Assembly (NCBI RefSeq): GCF_001571225.1
Contig: NZ_BCTJ01000010.1
Span: 1 to 64,000, forward strand
DNA length: 64,000 nt
Source: Hydrogenophaga palleronii NBRC 102513
GTDB lineage: Bacteria; Pseudomonadota; Gammaproteobacteria; Burkholderiales; Burkholderiaceae_C
Direction: 5' to 3'
Every line of letters starts with the position of its first letter. The first letter of the stretch is position 1. The notes below the pieces were generated by a model. That model was not told the DNA's origin. It made no database searches and worked only from the letters and a program-made list of their open reading frames with translations. Below, in pieces: positions 24,346 through 32,380 of this stretch. The translations under genes and the position numbers were made by a program.

Positions 24346-24836
24346 GCGGCGTCTTCCTCCAGGCCGTCGGCCTCCGGTTCGCTGTTCAGGGGTTGTTCGA
24401 GGGCGATCACTTCGTCGAGCAAGGCATACAGCTGCGCCAGCCGCGCCTTGCCCAGGCGCTGCTCCATCCAGGCGTAGTGCGCCTCGATGGTGCTGGAGAG
24501 GTTCTGCACCAGCGCCAGGCCGGCGGGCGTGGCGCGCACCACGGTGCGGCGTGCGTCCTGCGGGCAGCGGCTGCGCGCGATCAGGCCGTCGCGCTCCATG
24601 CGCGTGAGCACGCCGGTGAGGCTGGGGCCGAGCAGAAAGGCCTCGCGCGCGACACGCCCGGTTTCCACCCCGCCCGGCAGCGCCGCGTGTTCGCCCAGCA
24701 CGCGCAGCACACGCCATTGCTGGTCGGACAGGCCGTGGCCGCGCAGGCTGGGCCGGGTGTGCAGCATCACGGCCTCGCGCGCTTCGAGCAGCAGCCGGGG
24801 CAGGTTGCGGTGAATGAAGGGGGTGCGGCTGCTCAT
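24342..24836 (-). CDS. hpaR: MarR-family repressor of the homoprotocatechuate operon
   Basis: Winged-helix regulator of 164 residues with the MarR DNA-recognition helix region (LGPSLTGVLTRMERDGLIARS) followed by the wing DARRTVVRATPAG. HpaR in E. coli represses the meta-cleavage operon and is released by hydroxyphenylacetates. Here it is the first gene of the operon it would control. Its start codon is inside a palindromic operator and has no clear Shine-Dalgarno, which suggests autoregulated, weak translation. The acidic C-terminal tail (EPEADGLEEDAA) is unusual but harmless. Confidence 0.92.
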   Translation of the reverse strand: MSSRTPFIHRNLPRLLLEAREAVMLHTRPSLRGHGLSDQQWRVLRVLGEHAALPGGVETGRVAREAFLLGPSLTGVLTRMERDGLIARSRCPQDARRTVVRATPAGLALVQNLSSTIEAHYAWMEQRLGKARLAQLYALLDEVIALEQPLNSEPEADGLEEDAA

Positions 24837-24859
24837 TTATTTAACATGTTAAATGAATG
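24834..24859. promoter_or_regulatory. HpaR operator palindrome
   Basis: A perfect 16-bp palindrome, ATTTAACATGTTAAAT at 24839-24854, extends after one mismatched pair by four more pairs to span 24834-24859. Its size and A/T-rich arms are typical of MarR-family sites. It covers the hpaR start codon and lies 55 bp before the divergent nitronate-monooxygenase gene, so one bound dimer could affect both. Confidence 0.75.
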
Positions 24860-24862
24860 GCA

Positions 24863-24891
24863 AAGATACATGTTCAGGGTTTACCCGCCAA
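24863..24891 (-). promoter_or_regulatory. Sigma-70-like promoter of the hpa operon
   Basis: On the minus strand TTGGCG (24891-24886), a 17-base spacer and TATCTT (24868-24863) form a plausible -35/-10 pair. Transcription would begin near 24857, inside the HpaR palindrome, giving a leader of about 20 bases. Confidence 0.45.
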
Positions 24892-24914
24892 GGCGGCACG
24901 GCGAGAATGCGCGC

Positions 24915-25955
24915 ATGAACGCACTCACCACCCTGCTTGGCACCGAACATCCGTTGATCCAGGCGCCCATGGCGGGCGTGCAGGGCGCGGCCCTGGCCAT
25001 CGCGGCCAGCAACGCGGGGGCGCTCGGCTCGCTGCCCTGCGCCATGTTGTCGCCCGAGGTGATGGAGCGCGAACTGGCGGCGATCCAGGCCGGCACGGAT
25101 CGGCCTTACAACGTCAACTTCTTCTGCCACGCGCAGCCCGAGGCCGACGACGCGCGCGAAGCCGCCTGGCGTGCCTGGCTGGCCGGGTACTACCACGAAG
25201 CCGGGCTGGACATCGACAACGTGCCCGCGGGCCCCGGCCGCGTGCCATTCAACCGCGCTGCCGCCGACATCCTGGAGCGCTTCAAGCCCAAGGTGGTCAG
25301 CTTTCATTTCGGCCTGCCCGACCTCGACCTGCTGGACCGCGTGAAGAGCTGGGGCGCGGTGGTGCTGTCTTCGGCCACCACGGTGGAAGAGGCGCGCTGG
25401 CTCGAAGCCTTCGGCGCCGACGCCATCATTGCCCAGGGCATCGAGGCCGGCGGCCACCGCGGCATGTTCCTGGTGGACGACCTGACGACGCAGAGCGGCA
25501 CGTTCGCGCTGCTGCCGCAGATCGTGTCGGCCGTGACGGTGCCGGTGATCGCGGCCGGCGGCATCGCCGACGCGGCGGGCGTGACCGCCGCGATGGCACT
25601 GGGCGCCTCGGGCGTGCAGGTCGGCACGTCCTTCCTGTGCTGCGCCGAAGCCACCACCAGCGCCCTGCACCGTGCCGCCTTGCAGAGCGAGGCGGCCCAC
25701 CACACCGCCCTCACCCACCTGTTCACCGGCCGCCCGGCACGCGGCATCGTCAACCGCGTGATGCGCGAACTCGGCCCGATGAACCCGGTGGCACCGGCCT
25801 TCCCGCTGGCCACGACGGCGATGGCCCCGCTGCGCGCGCACTGGGAAGCCAAAGGCAGCGGAGACTTCTCACCGCTGTGGTCCGGGCAGAATGCGAGCGG
25901 CTGCCGCGAGGTGCCGGCGGCGGAGCTGGTGCTTGCACTGAGCCGCGGCTTCTAG
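24915..25955 (+). CDS. Nitronate monooxygenase / FMN-dependent TIM-barrel oxidoreductase
   Basis: 2-nitropropane-dioxygenase-like flavoprotein of 346 residues. The N-terminal HPLIQAPMAGVQ and the central AQGIEAGGHRG (173-183, His181) are the family flavin and catalytic motifs, with the phosphate-binding AAGGIADAAGV and LGASGVQVGTSFL after them. Known members detoxify alkyl nitronates, while other relatives are enoyl reductases. The start at 24915 gives the conserved beginning; upstream frame runs back through the operator. Divergent placement from hpaR suggests shared control, but its role in phenylacetate breakdown is unknown. Confidence 0.87.
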   Translation: MNALTTLLGTEHPLIQAPMAGVQGAALAIAASNAGALGSLPCAMLSPEVMERELAAIQAGTDRPYNVNFFCHAQPEADDAREAAWRAWLAGYYHEAGLDIDNVPAGPGRVPFNRAAADILERFKPKVVSFHFGLPDLDLLDRVKSWGAVVLSSATTVEEARWLEAFGADAIIAQGIEAGGHRGMFLVDDLTTQSGTFALLPQIVSAVTVPVIAAGGIADAAGVTAAMALGASGVQVGTSFLCCAEATTSALHRAALQSEAAHHTALTHLFTGRPARGIVNRVMRELGPMNPVAPAFPLATTAMAPLRAHWEAKGSGDFSPLWSGQNASGCREVPAAELVLALSRGF

Positions 25956-25971
25956 CTTCCAGGTTCCGCGG

Positions 25972-25989
25972 GGGCCGCTGCGGCGGCCC
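25972..25989 (+). terminator. Hairpin after the nitronate monooxygenase gene
   Basis: GGGCCGC, a four-base loop and GCGGCCC form a strong 7-bp stem 16 bp after the stop codon. No T tract follows, so intrinsic termination is doubtful. Confidence 0.3.
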
Positions 25990-26066
25990 GAGAGGAAAGC
26001 GCAGCAGAAGACAAGTGCTCGCGCTCTTGTGAGCGGGCAAACGCCAGGTGGTACAAAACAACCCCA

Positions 26067-27893
26067 ATGAACAGCACCTCCATTTTTTCTTCGCCCATTC
26101 GTCTGTTGTTTCCCCTGGCTGCAGCCACCGGCCTGGCAACCCTGGTTTGGATGCTGCACTTCAGCGGCTATGGATTCGACTTCACCGACGAAGGCTTCTA
26201 TCTCATCTGGGCCGCCGAGCCTTTCCGCTACAGTGTCTCTCTCAGCCAGTTCGGCTTTGTTTACCACCCCGCCTACGTTTTGCTGGACGGCGACATCGCC
26301 CTGCTGCGACAAGCCAACGTGCTGGTGACCTTCGGGCTCGCATCTGTATTGGCCTTTTCCTTGCTGCGCACCACCCCTGCAGGCGCCGCATCCCGTGCGT
26401 TCAGTGCCATGGCGTCGCTGGGCTATGCCACCACCTCGCTGGTGCTCTTCAGCCTCTGGCTTGTCACGCCCAGCTACAACAGCCTGAATGCGCAGGCACT
26501 GCTCATCACGGCCCTGGGTGTGGTGTGGGCCGCATCCCCTGGCTCTCCTCTCAGGCATCACGCAGGCCTCACGCTCATCGGTGTGGGTGGCTGGCTGGCC
26601 TTCATGTCCAAGCCCAGCACGGCAGCGGCATTGGGTGTGCTCGTGCTGCTCTACTGGATCGCCAGCGGAAGGCTGCGCTTCAAGACCGTTTTGCTCCCAG
26701 CGTGCGTGGCCAGCGCCCTGATGCTGGCGAGCGCCTGGACCATCGACGGCTCCATCGGCCAATTTGTGGAACGCATCTCCCGGGGCATGGAGCTTGGGCG
26801 CGCTTTGGGCGGCGGGCACACGCTGGAGCGTCTTGTCAGGCTGGACGACTTTTCCCTCACCACCACCGAAAGAAATCTGTTCGCGGCAGGCGTGCTGGTT
26901 CCGTGTGTGTGTGCCTGGCTCATCCGGTTCGCCAGCCCCTTGCTTCGCTTTCTGGGCGTCTCTGGAGCTGCCGCCATGGTTGGCTTCATCGGGCTTGGCA
27001 TCGTTTTCGCCCTCCCCGATCTGCGCGGTCTTGGGGCCCACCGAGGCTTGCTGCTATCGGGTGTTGTGGCAGGAGCCCTGCTGTATACGGTGATCGCATT
27101 CCTCTCGCGGCGCGCTGTGCAGTTGCCGCGAGAGCGCATCTGCCTGGCGCTGTTCCTGTTGGCGCTTCCGTATTGCCACGCATTTGGCACCAACGGAAAC
27201 TATTGGTGGGTAGCAGCATTTGCTGGCGTTTTCTGGGTGCTGTCCGGCATGCTTGTTGCCGCGTCCGTGGCCGAGTCAGACCCATCTTCCGGCATCGTTG
27301 CACTCTTGGCGATCACAGCCACGGCCCTCAGTGTCTTGCTGCTGCAGGCAGGCATGAACGATCCCTACCGACAGCCTCAGCCACTGAGAGCCAACGAGCA
27401 CGTCATCGACGTGGGGCGGCCCGGTTCCACGCTCATGTTGACCGAGGGTTATGCCCGTTATATATCCGAGGCGCGCAACCGCGCACACGCGGCCGGCCTG
27501 GCCACGGGCACCGCGGTGATCGACTTGAGCGGCCAATCTCCAGGCCTCCTCTATGCCCTGGGCGCGCAAAGCCCCGGCCAGGCCTGGGTCATCGGCGGCT
27601 ATCCGGGCAGTGCGCCGCTGGCAGAACTCGCACTCAAGACCACGACCTGTGAAGAGCTCTCTTCCGCTTGGGTTCTGGCAGAGCCACAGGGCCCACGCGC
27701 CATATCCGACACGGTGTTGAACAGCTTTGGCGCCGACATGACCAGCGACTACGAACAGGTGGGCCATTGGGCCACCGCCGCGGGCGCGGGCAGTTACCCC
27801 GAAGAGCGCAAGCAATCCCTGTGGAAGCCGACCCGGGAGCCCACAGTGGCTGCTGATGCATGCCGTACCGCACGAGCCGGGGTGTCTCCATGA
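26067..27893 (+). CDS. Polytopic membrane protein, GT-C glycosyltransferase-like
   Basis: Inner-membrane protein of 608 residues with roughly ten hydrophobic segments up to about residue 435, then a soluble C-terminal domain of about 170 residues. Directly after the first membrane segment is an acidic motif, FDFTDEGFYL (Asp38, Asp41, Glu42), the position of the catalytic aspartates in GT-C enzymes that use polyprenyl-phosphate sugars. It heads an operon with GtrA- and GtrB-like proteins, so it may be the transferase that places a lipid-linked sugar on its acceptor at the outer face. No exact family was recognised; other polytopic surface-polysaccharide proteins remain possible. Confidence 0.6.
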   Translation: MNSTSIFSSPIRLLFPLAAATGLATLVWMLHFSGYGFDFTDEGFYLIWAAEPFRYSVSLSQFGFVYHPAYVLLDGDIALLRQANVLVTFGLASVLAFSLLRTTPAGAASRAFSAMASLGYATTSLVLFSLWLVTPSYNSLNAQALLITALGVVWAASPGSPLRHHAGLTLIGVGGWLAFMSKPSTAAALGVLVLLYWIASGRLRFKTVLLPACVASALMLASAWTIDGSIGQFVERISRGMELGRALGGGHTLERLVRLDDFSLTTTERNLFAAGVLVPCVCAWLIRFASPLLRFLGVSGAAAMVGFIGLGIVFALPDLRGLGAHRGLLLSGVVAGALLYTVIAFLSRRAVQLPRERICLALFLLALPYCHAFGTNGNYWWVAAFAGVFWVLSGMLVAASVAESDPSSGIVALLAITATALSVLLLQAGMNDPYRQPQPLRANEHVIDVGRPGSTLMLTEGYARYISEARNRAHAAGLATGTAVIDLSGQSPGLLYALGAQSPGQAWVIGGYPGSAPLAELALKTTTCEELSSAWVLAEPQGPRAISDTVLNSFGADMTSDYEQVGHWATAAGAGSYPEERKQSLWKPTREPTVAADACRTARAGVSP

Positions 27894-28585
27894 AAAAAGT
27901 CGCCATCCTTCAGTCCAACTACATCCCGTGGAAGGGCTACTTCGACCTGATCGCTTCGGTGGATGAATTCATCCTGTACGACGATGTTCAGTACACACGC
28001 CACGACTGGCGTAACCGTAATCAAATCAAGACTCCTCAGGGGCTACAGTGGCTCAACGTGCCTGTTCGCATAAAGGACAAGTTTCACCAACAAATTCGAC
28101 ATACCGAAATCGCCGGAAACGAATGGACCGCGACTCATTGGAAGTCCTTTGTCAGTAACTATAAGCGGGCTCCGCATTTTTCTGAAATCTGCTCTTGGCT
28201 TGAACCTATTTATCGAGAAGAAAGCTTCACACACCTCTCCGCATTAAATCGACGCCTTATTGAATCCATCTGCGAATACTTGGGAATACACACCACAATA
28301 CGCAATGCGTGGGAATATGATCAAATAATTGGGAAAACCGAACGTGTTGTCGACCTATGCATTAAAGCTGGCGGCACAGAATATATCTCTGGCCCAGCCG
28401 CAAAGAATTACATCGATGAAGCCGCGTTCGACCAACGAGGAGTGAAGCTAACATGGTTCGACTACTCGGGCTACCGAAAACATCCTCAGCTTTGGGGGGA
28501 ATTCACCCACCATGTTAGCATCATCGACTTGCTAGCCAATTGCGGTAGGCAATCGGTCATTTATATGAAGCACGCGCCAAAATGA
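27890..28585 (+). CDS. WbqC-like family protein
   Basis: Protein of 231 residues with the WbqC family beginning VAILQSNYIPWKGYFDLI and the YDDVQYTRHDWRNRN motif (30-44). The family recurs in surface-polysaccharide loci and has no established reaction that I know of; a role in making or attaching an amino-sugar substituent has been suggested by context. It overlaps the genes on both sides by four bases (ATGA), so it is a fixed part of this operon. Base composition from about 28030 falls clearly below that of neighbouring genes, a sign of separate origin. Confidence 0.85.
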   Translation: MKKVAILQSNYIPWKGYFDLIASVDEFILYDDVQYTRHDWRNRNQIKTPQGLQWLNVPVRIKDKFHQQIRHTEIAGNEWTATHWKSFVSNYKRAPHFSEICSWLEPIYREESFTHLSALNRRLIESICEYLGIHTTIRNAWEYDQIIGKTERVVDLCIKAGGTEYISGPAAKNYIDEAAFDQRGVKLTWFDYSGYRKHPQLWGEFTHHVSIIDLLANCGRQSVIYMKHAPK

Positions 28586-29514
28586 ACCCCAAACTATCTA
28601 TCGTCTCCACCTTATACAAGTCCCAGAATTACGTTGAACAATTTTTGGATGAGGCATTGAAGGCTGGCGAGGGATTTTGTGACGACTTCGAGATTCTGCT
28701 GGTAGATGATGGCTCTCCTGATGCATCCCGCGCCCTTGCCGAGAAACGCGCAAGTCTTGACTCTCGCGTTAAAGTCATTCAATTGACTCGCAACTTTGGG
28801 CATCATCCCGCTTTCTGGTGCGGCATGCACCATGCAAAAGGCGACTACTGCTTTCTTATCGACAGTGACCTTGAAGTCAACCCGCAAGTGCTCGCCGATT
28901 TCAAACTTCGCATGGAGGAAGATGGTGCAGATGTCGTGTACGGCGTGCAGGATGTTCGGAAAGGCGCCACTCAAACCCGTGTTTTGGGTGGCGCCTTCTG
29001 GCGCATATTCAGCGCGCTTTCCAATGTGGACGTGCCACAAGACATCATGACGGAACGTCTGATGAAGCGCCCCTATCTGGACGCACTGCTGTCCATGCAG
29101 GACTACAACCTGTTCCTCGGCGGCATGTTTTACTGGCCCGGCTTTCAGCAAACGCCCCTTAAGCTGATCAAGCAGCCTCGCAGCGGAAGGGGCGCCTACT
29201 CCGCGCTTGATCGCTTCAAACTGCTAGTCGAGGCGATCAGTTCTTTTTCGAGCTTTCCGCTTACTCTGATTTTCTGGCTGGGGGCAATCGTCTCTCTCTT
29301 CAGTGCCACGTATTCCATCTACCTTCTGGCGCGACGCCTTCTGTTTCCTGAGACAGTGCTGGACGGATTCACCTTTTTGGCGCTCGTTTCTGTGGGCAGC
29401 GCGGGAATGATCCTTGTCGCTTTGGGCGTGATCGGCCTGTATATTCACCGGATTTTCAAACAGGTTCAGGCGCGACCCATATTCATCGTGAAGCAAATCT
29501 ACTCAAAAAAATAG
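28582..29514 (+). CDS. GT2 glycosyltransferase, GtrB/DPM1-like
   Basis: Polyprenyl-phosphate glycosyltransferase-like protein of 310 residues. The GT-A domain has VDDGSPD (41-47) and the DSD metal motif (Asp94, Asp96), and two C-terminal membrane helices follow (about 227-256 and 270-295). This matches GtrB-type enzymes that put a sugar on undecaprenyl phosphate at the cytoplasmic face. The GtrA-like flippase candidate is encoded three genes later. It overlaps the WbqC gene by four bases; codon use is A/T-richer than the region average. Confidence 0.9.
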   Translation: MNPKLSIVSTLYKSQNYVEQFLDEALKAGEGFCDDFEILLVDDGSPDASRALAEKRASLDSRVKVIQLTRNFGHHPAFWCGMHHAKGDYCFLIDSDLEVNPQVLADFKLRMEEDGADVVYGVQDVRKGATQTRVLGGAFWRIFSALSNVDVPQDIMTERLMKRPYLDALLSMQDYNLFLGGMFYWPGFQQTPLKLIKQPRSGRGAYSALDRFKLLVEAISSFSSFPLTLIFWLGAIVSLFSATYSIYLLARRLLFPETVLDGFTFLALVSVGSAGMILVALGVIGLYIHRIFKQVQARPIFIVKQIYSKK

Positions 29515-29526
29515 GGCCGGAAAAAC

Positions 29527-30279
29527 ATGGAAGACCTAGATCAGTACGCACGAGCCTATGAGGGTTCTTTTCCCTATGCGAGGGACAATCATGGTGTGTT
29601 GACCGCCTATGCAAAACAGTTGATTGGCGCGTGCGAGTCGGTGGACGGCTTGGTCGACATTTGCAGCTTGGGCATTGGCTACGAAACCGTCAGCAGAAGC
29701 CTGGCCCAGAATCTGGCCAAAAAGATCCGCTCGTACACCGCAGTCGAAGGCTCTCGCCTGCTGATTGAGCGTTATAAAAAAGATGCAGACTTTCCGTTTC
29801 CATTCGAGCTGGTCCACGGTTACTTCGAAACCTTCGAAACCGAGCGCCGCTTCGACGTGATTGAAATGGGGTTTGTCCTGGAGCATGTCGATGACCCGGC
29901 ATTGGTCGTCCAACGATTTTCCCGGCTCCTCAAGCCGGGTGGCGTCATCTGTGCGGCGGTACCCAACGCACTCTCCATGCACCGCACGTTGGGTGTTCGG
30001 GCCGGACTCCTCCAGGACCCCTACGCGCTCAACGAATGGGATCTGCAGTTGGGCCACAAACGCTATTTCGATCGGGATAGTTTTCGCGCGTTGTTCGATG
30101 GGTTGGGCCTATCCGTCGAGCGAGAGACCGGCTTGATGCTCAAACCCTTCTCGACAGCACAAATGGATGCTCTCAACCTACCTGAGTCGGTTTGGGATGT
30201 GCTTTTCCACTCAGGCGACTTGGCTCCCAGCTATGCCTACGGTATTTACGCAGAAATCCGCGTTCCGCAGTCCTCGTAA
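29527..30279 (+). CDS. Class I SAM-dependent methyltransferase
   Basis: Protein of 250 residues with a Rossmann methyltransferase core: a variant glycine loop (DICSLGIGYE, 41-50), the FDVIEMGFVLEHV segment and LKPGGVICAAVPNA that follow in Methyltransf_11/23-type enzymes. In polysaccharide operons such enzymes often methylate sugars. It follows the GtrB-like gene by 12 bp. The first loop is less glycine-rich than usual, so binding should be checked. Substrate unknown. Confidence 0.82.
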   Translation: MEDLDQYARAYEGSFPYARDNHGVLTAYAKQLIGACESVDGLVDICSLGIGYETVSRSLAQNLAKKIRSYTAVEGSRLLIERYKKDADFPFPFELVHGYFETFETERRFDVIEMGFVLEHVDDPALVVQRFSRLLKPGGVICAAVPNALSMHRTLGVRAGLLQDPYALNEWDLQLGHKRYFDRDSFRALFDGLGLSVERETGLMLKPFSTAQMDALNLPESVWDVLFHSGDLAPSYAYGIYAEIRVPQSS

Positions 30280-30285
30280 CCGCTT

Positions 30286-31929
30286 ATGAACAGCGCCATA
30301 TTGGTGGGTGGCGGGGGCTTTCAAGGGCTGCCCGTTCTGAGAGCGTTGCACTCGATCGGCTGGCGTGTCGTCATTGCTGACAGTGTGCGGGAGAGTTTGA
30401 ATCGGTTTGAGGCGGACGCCTTCTGTCAAATGCCGGAGGCGCGGCACGTCCAGGCGTTCCGCGAGGCTCTCTTTGCGCTGGTCGAGGCTCACTCCGCCGC
30501 AGCGGTCTTCCCCACGACCATGTTCGATCTGCCGCTGCTGGCGACATTGCGACCCGACCTGGAAAGCCGTGGTGTACGAACCTTCGCAAGCAACCCAGAG
30601 CTCATCTCCCTCCTGAGCAAAAAAACGCAATCTGAGCAGGCTTTTCGCGACGCACGGCTACCTGTGCTCCCCTCTGTTGCCCCGGGCAATCACGACTTTT
30701 CGTTCCCCCTGATCGGCAAGCCGTCCAGAGGCTGGGGTGGCACCGGCATTCTCAGGGCACCGTCGCTGGCGGCTTGGCAGGAGGTGTCCAAAGGGGGCGC
30801 CTCGATTGACCACCTCTGGCAACGCGAACTCACCGAATTCTTCGAATGGTCTGTTGACTTTGCGATACGTGCCAGTGGGGAGTGCTCCCCAATGGTTTGT
30901 CGAAGACGTTTGCGCTCTACCGGCGGGTTTGCCGTTGTCAACGAGGTGGCGCAAGGCGGCCAGGTAGAAACGCTCGCTTTGCAGACTGCGACGTGGCTCG
31001 CAGCACAAGGGGGGTATGGGCTGTTCAACATCCAGTTCCTGCAAGAGCAGGATGGCCGCATCTGGCTCAGCGATGTAAATCCCAGACCCGGCACGTCGTC
31101 CGTGTGCGCATTGGAATCCGGTGTCAACTTGGTTCAATTTCTCCTCGACGAAAGCCGTATGCCTCAGGCGCCGACTCCCGGCTGGGTCGTACGGACTTTG
31201 AGTGAGACATTCCTGCCTCGACTGAATCGGCCTATCAAAGGCGTTGTGTTCGATCTGGACGAGACCTTGATATGCCAAAAGAGTTGGATGCAGGCCAAGC
31301 TTGACCTCATCACAACGCCTCTTCACAGAGAAATCGGATCAGAATCACTTGCCCGTTTCGAGATGGAAGTCATGAGGATCATCGACGAGGGTCCGTGGAA
31401 CCAACTCATTGACTTGGCACTGGAGCGGTCCGGTCTGCCCGCAACGCTCGCGGGCCGCCTGATTGCGTTGTGGAGAAAGGCGCACCCTGAGCAATTGGTG
31501 ATTCATCAAGACGCACGGGCCTTCTTGCACGTCTTGCAGGATCTCAAGATTCCTACTGCACTGCTGAGTGACAACCCCGCAGTCTCGCAAAAGCAAAAAA
31601 TTGCCCGCCTCCCCGGCGATCTATCCTTCAAGGCGGTGGTACTGACCGACGAGCTGTCGGCGCCCAAACCAGACACCACGGGTTTTTTGGCTGCGGCCTC
31701 CGCACTCTCAATACCGCCGGAGCAATTGCTCATGGTGGGTGACAGCCCTTGGCGAGACGGGCTCGGCGCGCTCCATGCTGGGTATGCTGGCGCGCTGCTC
31801 ATTTCACGACAGGGCAGCATGACCAATCCGCTTCGCAGCATGTTCAAAGCTGTCTGCAAAGACGACTACAACCGTCGAATCGCCTGGGTATCCTCCCTTT
31901 TTGGCGCTGAGCGAATACTCAATGGTTAG
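30286..31929 (+). CDS. ATP-grasp ligase fused to a HAD-family hydrolase
   Basis: Two-domain protein of 547 residues. Residues 1 to about 310 form an ATP-grasp domain: an N-terminal Rossmann-like part (ILVGGGGFQGLPVLRAL), the nucleotide-binding lysine Lys145 in GKPSRGWGG and the metal-binding DVNPRPGTS (263-271). Residues from 318 on form a complete HAD phosphatase: DLDET (323-327), SDN (428-430), Lys461 and GDSPWRD (485-491). ATP-grasp enzymes join carboxylates to amines or thiols through acyl phosphates; the HAD half could remove a phosphate from substrate or product. It lies 6 bp after a methyltransferase gene and overlaps the GtrA-like gene by eight bases. No characterised homologue with this architecture comes to mind. 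Confidence 0.85.
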   Translation: MNSAILVGGGGFQGLPVLRALHSIGWRVVIADSVRESLNRFEADAFCQMPEARHVQAFREALFALVEAHSAAAVFPTTMFDLPLLATLRPDLESRGVRTFASNPELISLLSKKTQSEQAFRDARLPVLPSVAPGNHDFSFPLIGKPSRGWGGTGILRAPSLAAWQEVSKGGASIDHLWQRELTEFFEWSVDFAIRASGECSPMVCRRRLRSTGGFAVVNEVAQGGQVETLALQTATWLAAQGGYGLFNIQFLQEQDGRIWLSDVNPRPGTSSVCALESGVNLVQFLLDESRMPQAPTPGWVVRTLSETFLPRLNRPIKGVVFDLDETLICQKSWMQAKLDLITTPLHREIGSESLARFEMEVMRIIDEGPWNQLIDLALERSGLPATLAGRLIALWRKAHPEQLVIHQDARAFLHVLQDLKIPTALLSDNPAVSQKQKIARLPGDLSFKAVVLTDELSAPKPDTTGFLAAASALSIPPEQLLMVGDSPWRDGLGALHAGYAGALLISRQGSMTNPLRSMFKAVCKDDYNRRIAWVSSLFGAERILNG

Positions 31930-32380
31930 GAGGCAGAGAACCAAAGGCACGGGTTTGCCCCATGCGGTCGCCACGCCATGGCGGCGGTCGGACCAAACGT
32001 GGGTTCAACTCATCCGGTATGGCTTGGTGGGCATCGTCAGCAATGGTGCAGGGTATCTCGCCTACCTACTGATTACGCATCTAGGTGGCACACCCAAGAC
32101 GACGATGAGCGCTCTGTACGTCATTGGCGCCACCATCGGATTCTTCGGCAATCGCAATGTGACCTTCTCGCATTCGGGAAGTTATCTGCGGTCCGCATCA
32201 CGCTATGTTTTGATCCATACCATCGGCTACTTCATCAACCTCACCATACTGCTCGTCTGCGTGGACAAATTGGGTTATCCACACCAGCTTGTGCAAGCGG
32301 TCTCCATATTTGCCGTGGCGGCGTTCCTTTTCACCGCATTCAAATTGTTCGTTTTTTCGTCGACGTCCGGAAAAAGATGA
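31922..32380 (+). CDS. GtrA-family membrane protein
   Basis: Small protein of 152 residues with four predicted membrane helices after a basic N-terminus (QLIRYGLVGIVSNGAGYLAYL, then FGNRNVTFSHSG). GtrA proteins are thought to flip polyprenyl-phosphate sugars made by GtrB. The start at 31922 overlaps the preceding stop by eight bases; an ATG at 31901 would add seven residues. Its operon also carries the GtrB-like transferase and the GT-C-like acceptor transferase, completing a three-part glycan-decorating set. Confidence 0.88.
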   Translation: MVRRQRTKGTGLPHAVATPWRRSDQTWVQLIRYGLVGIVSNGAGYLAYLLITHLGGTPKTTMSALYVIGATIGFFGNRNVTFSHSGSYLRSASRYVLIHTIGYFINLTILLVCVDKLGYPHQLVQAVSIFAVAAFLFTAFKLFVFSSTSGKR

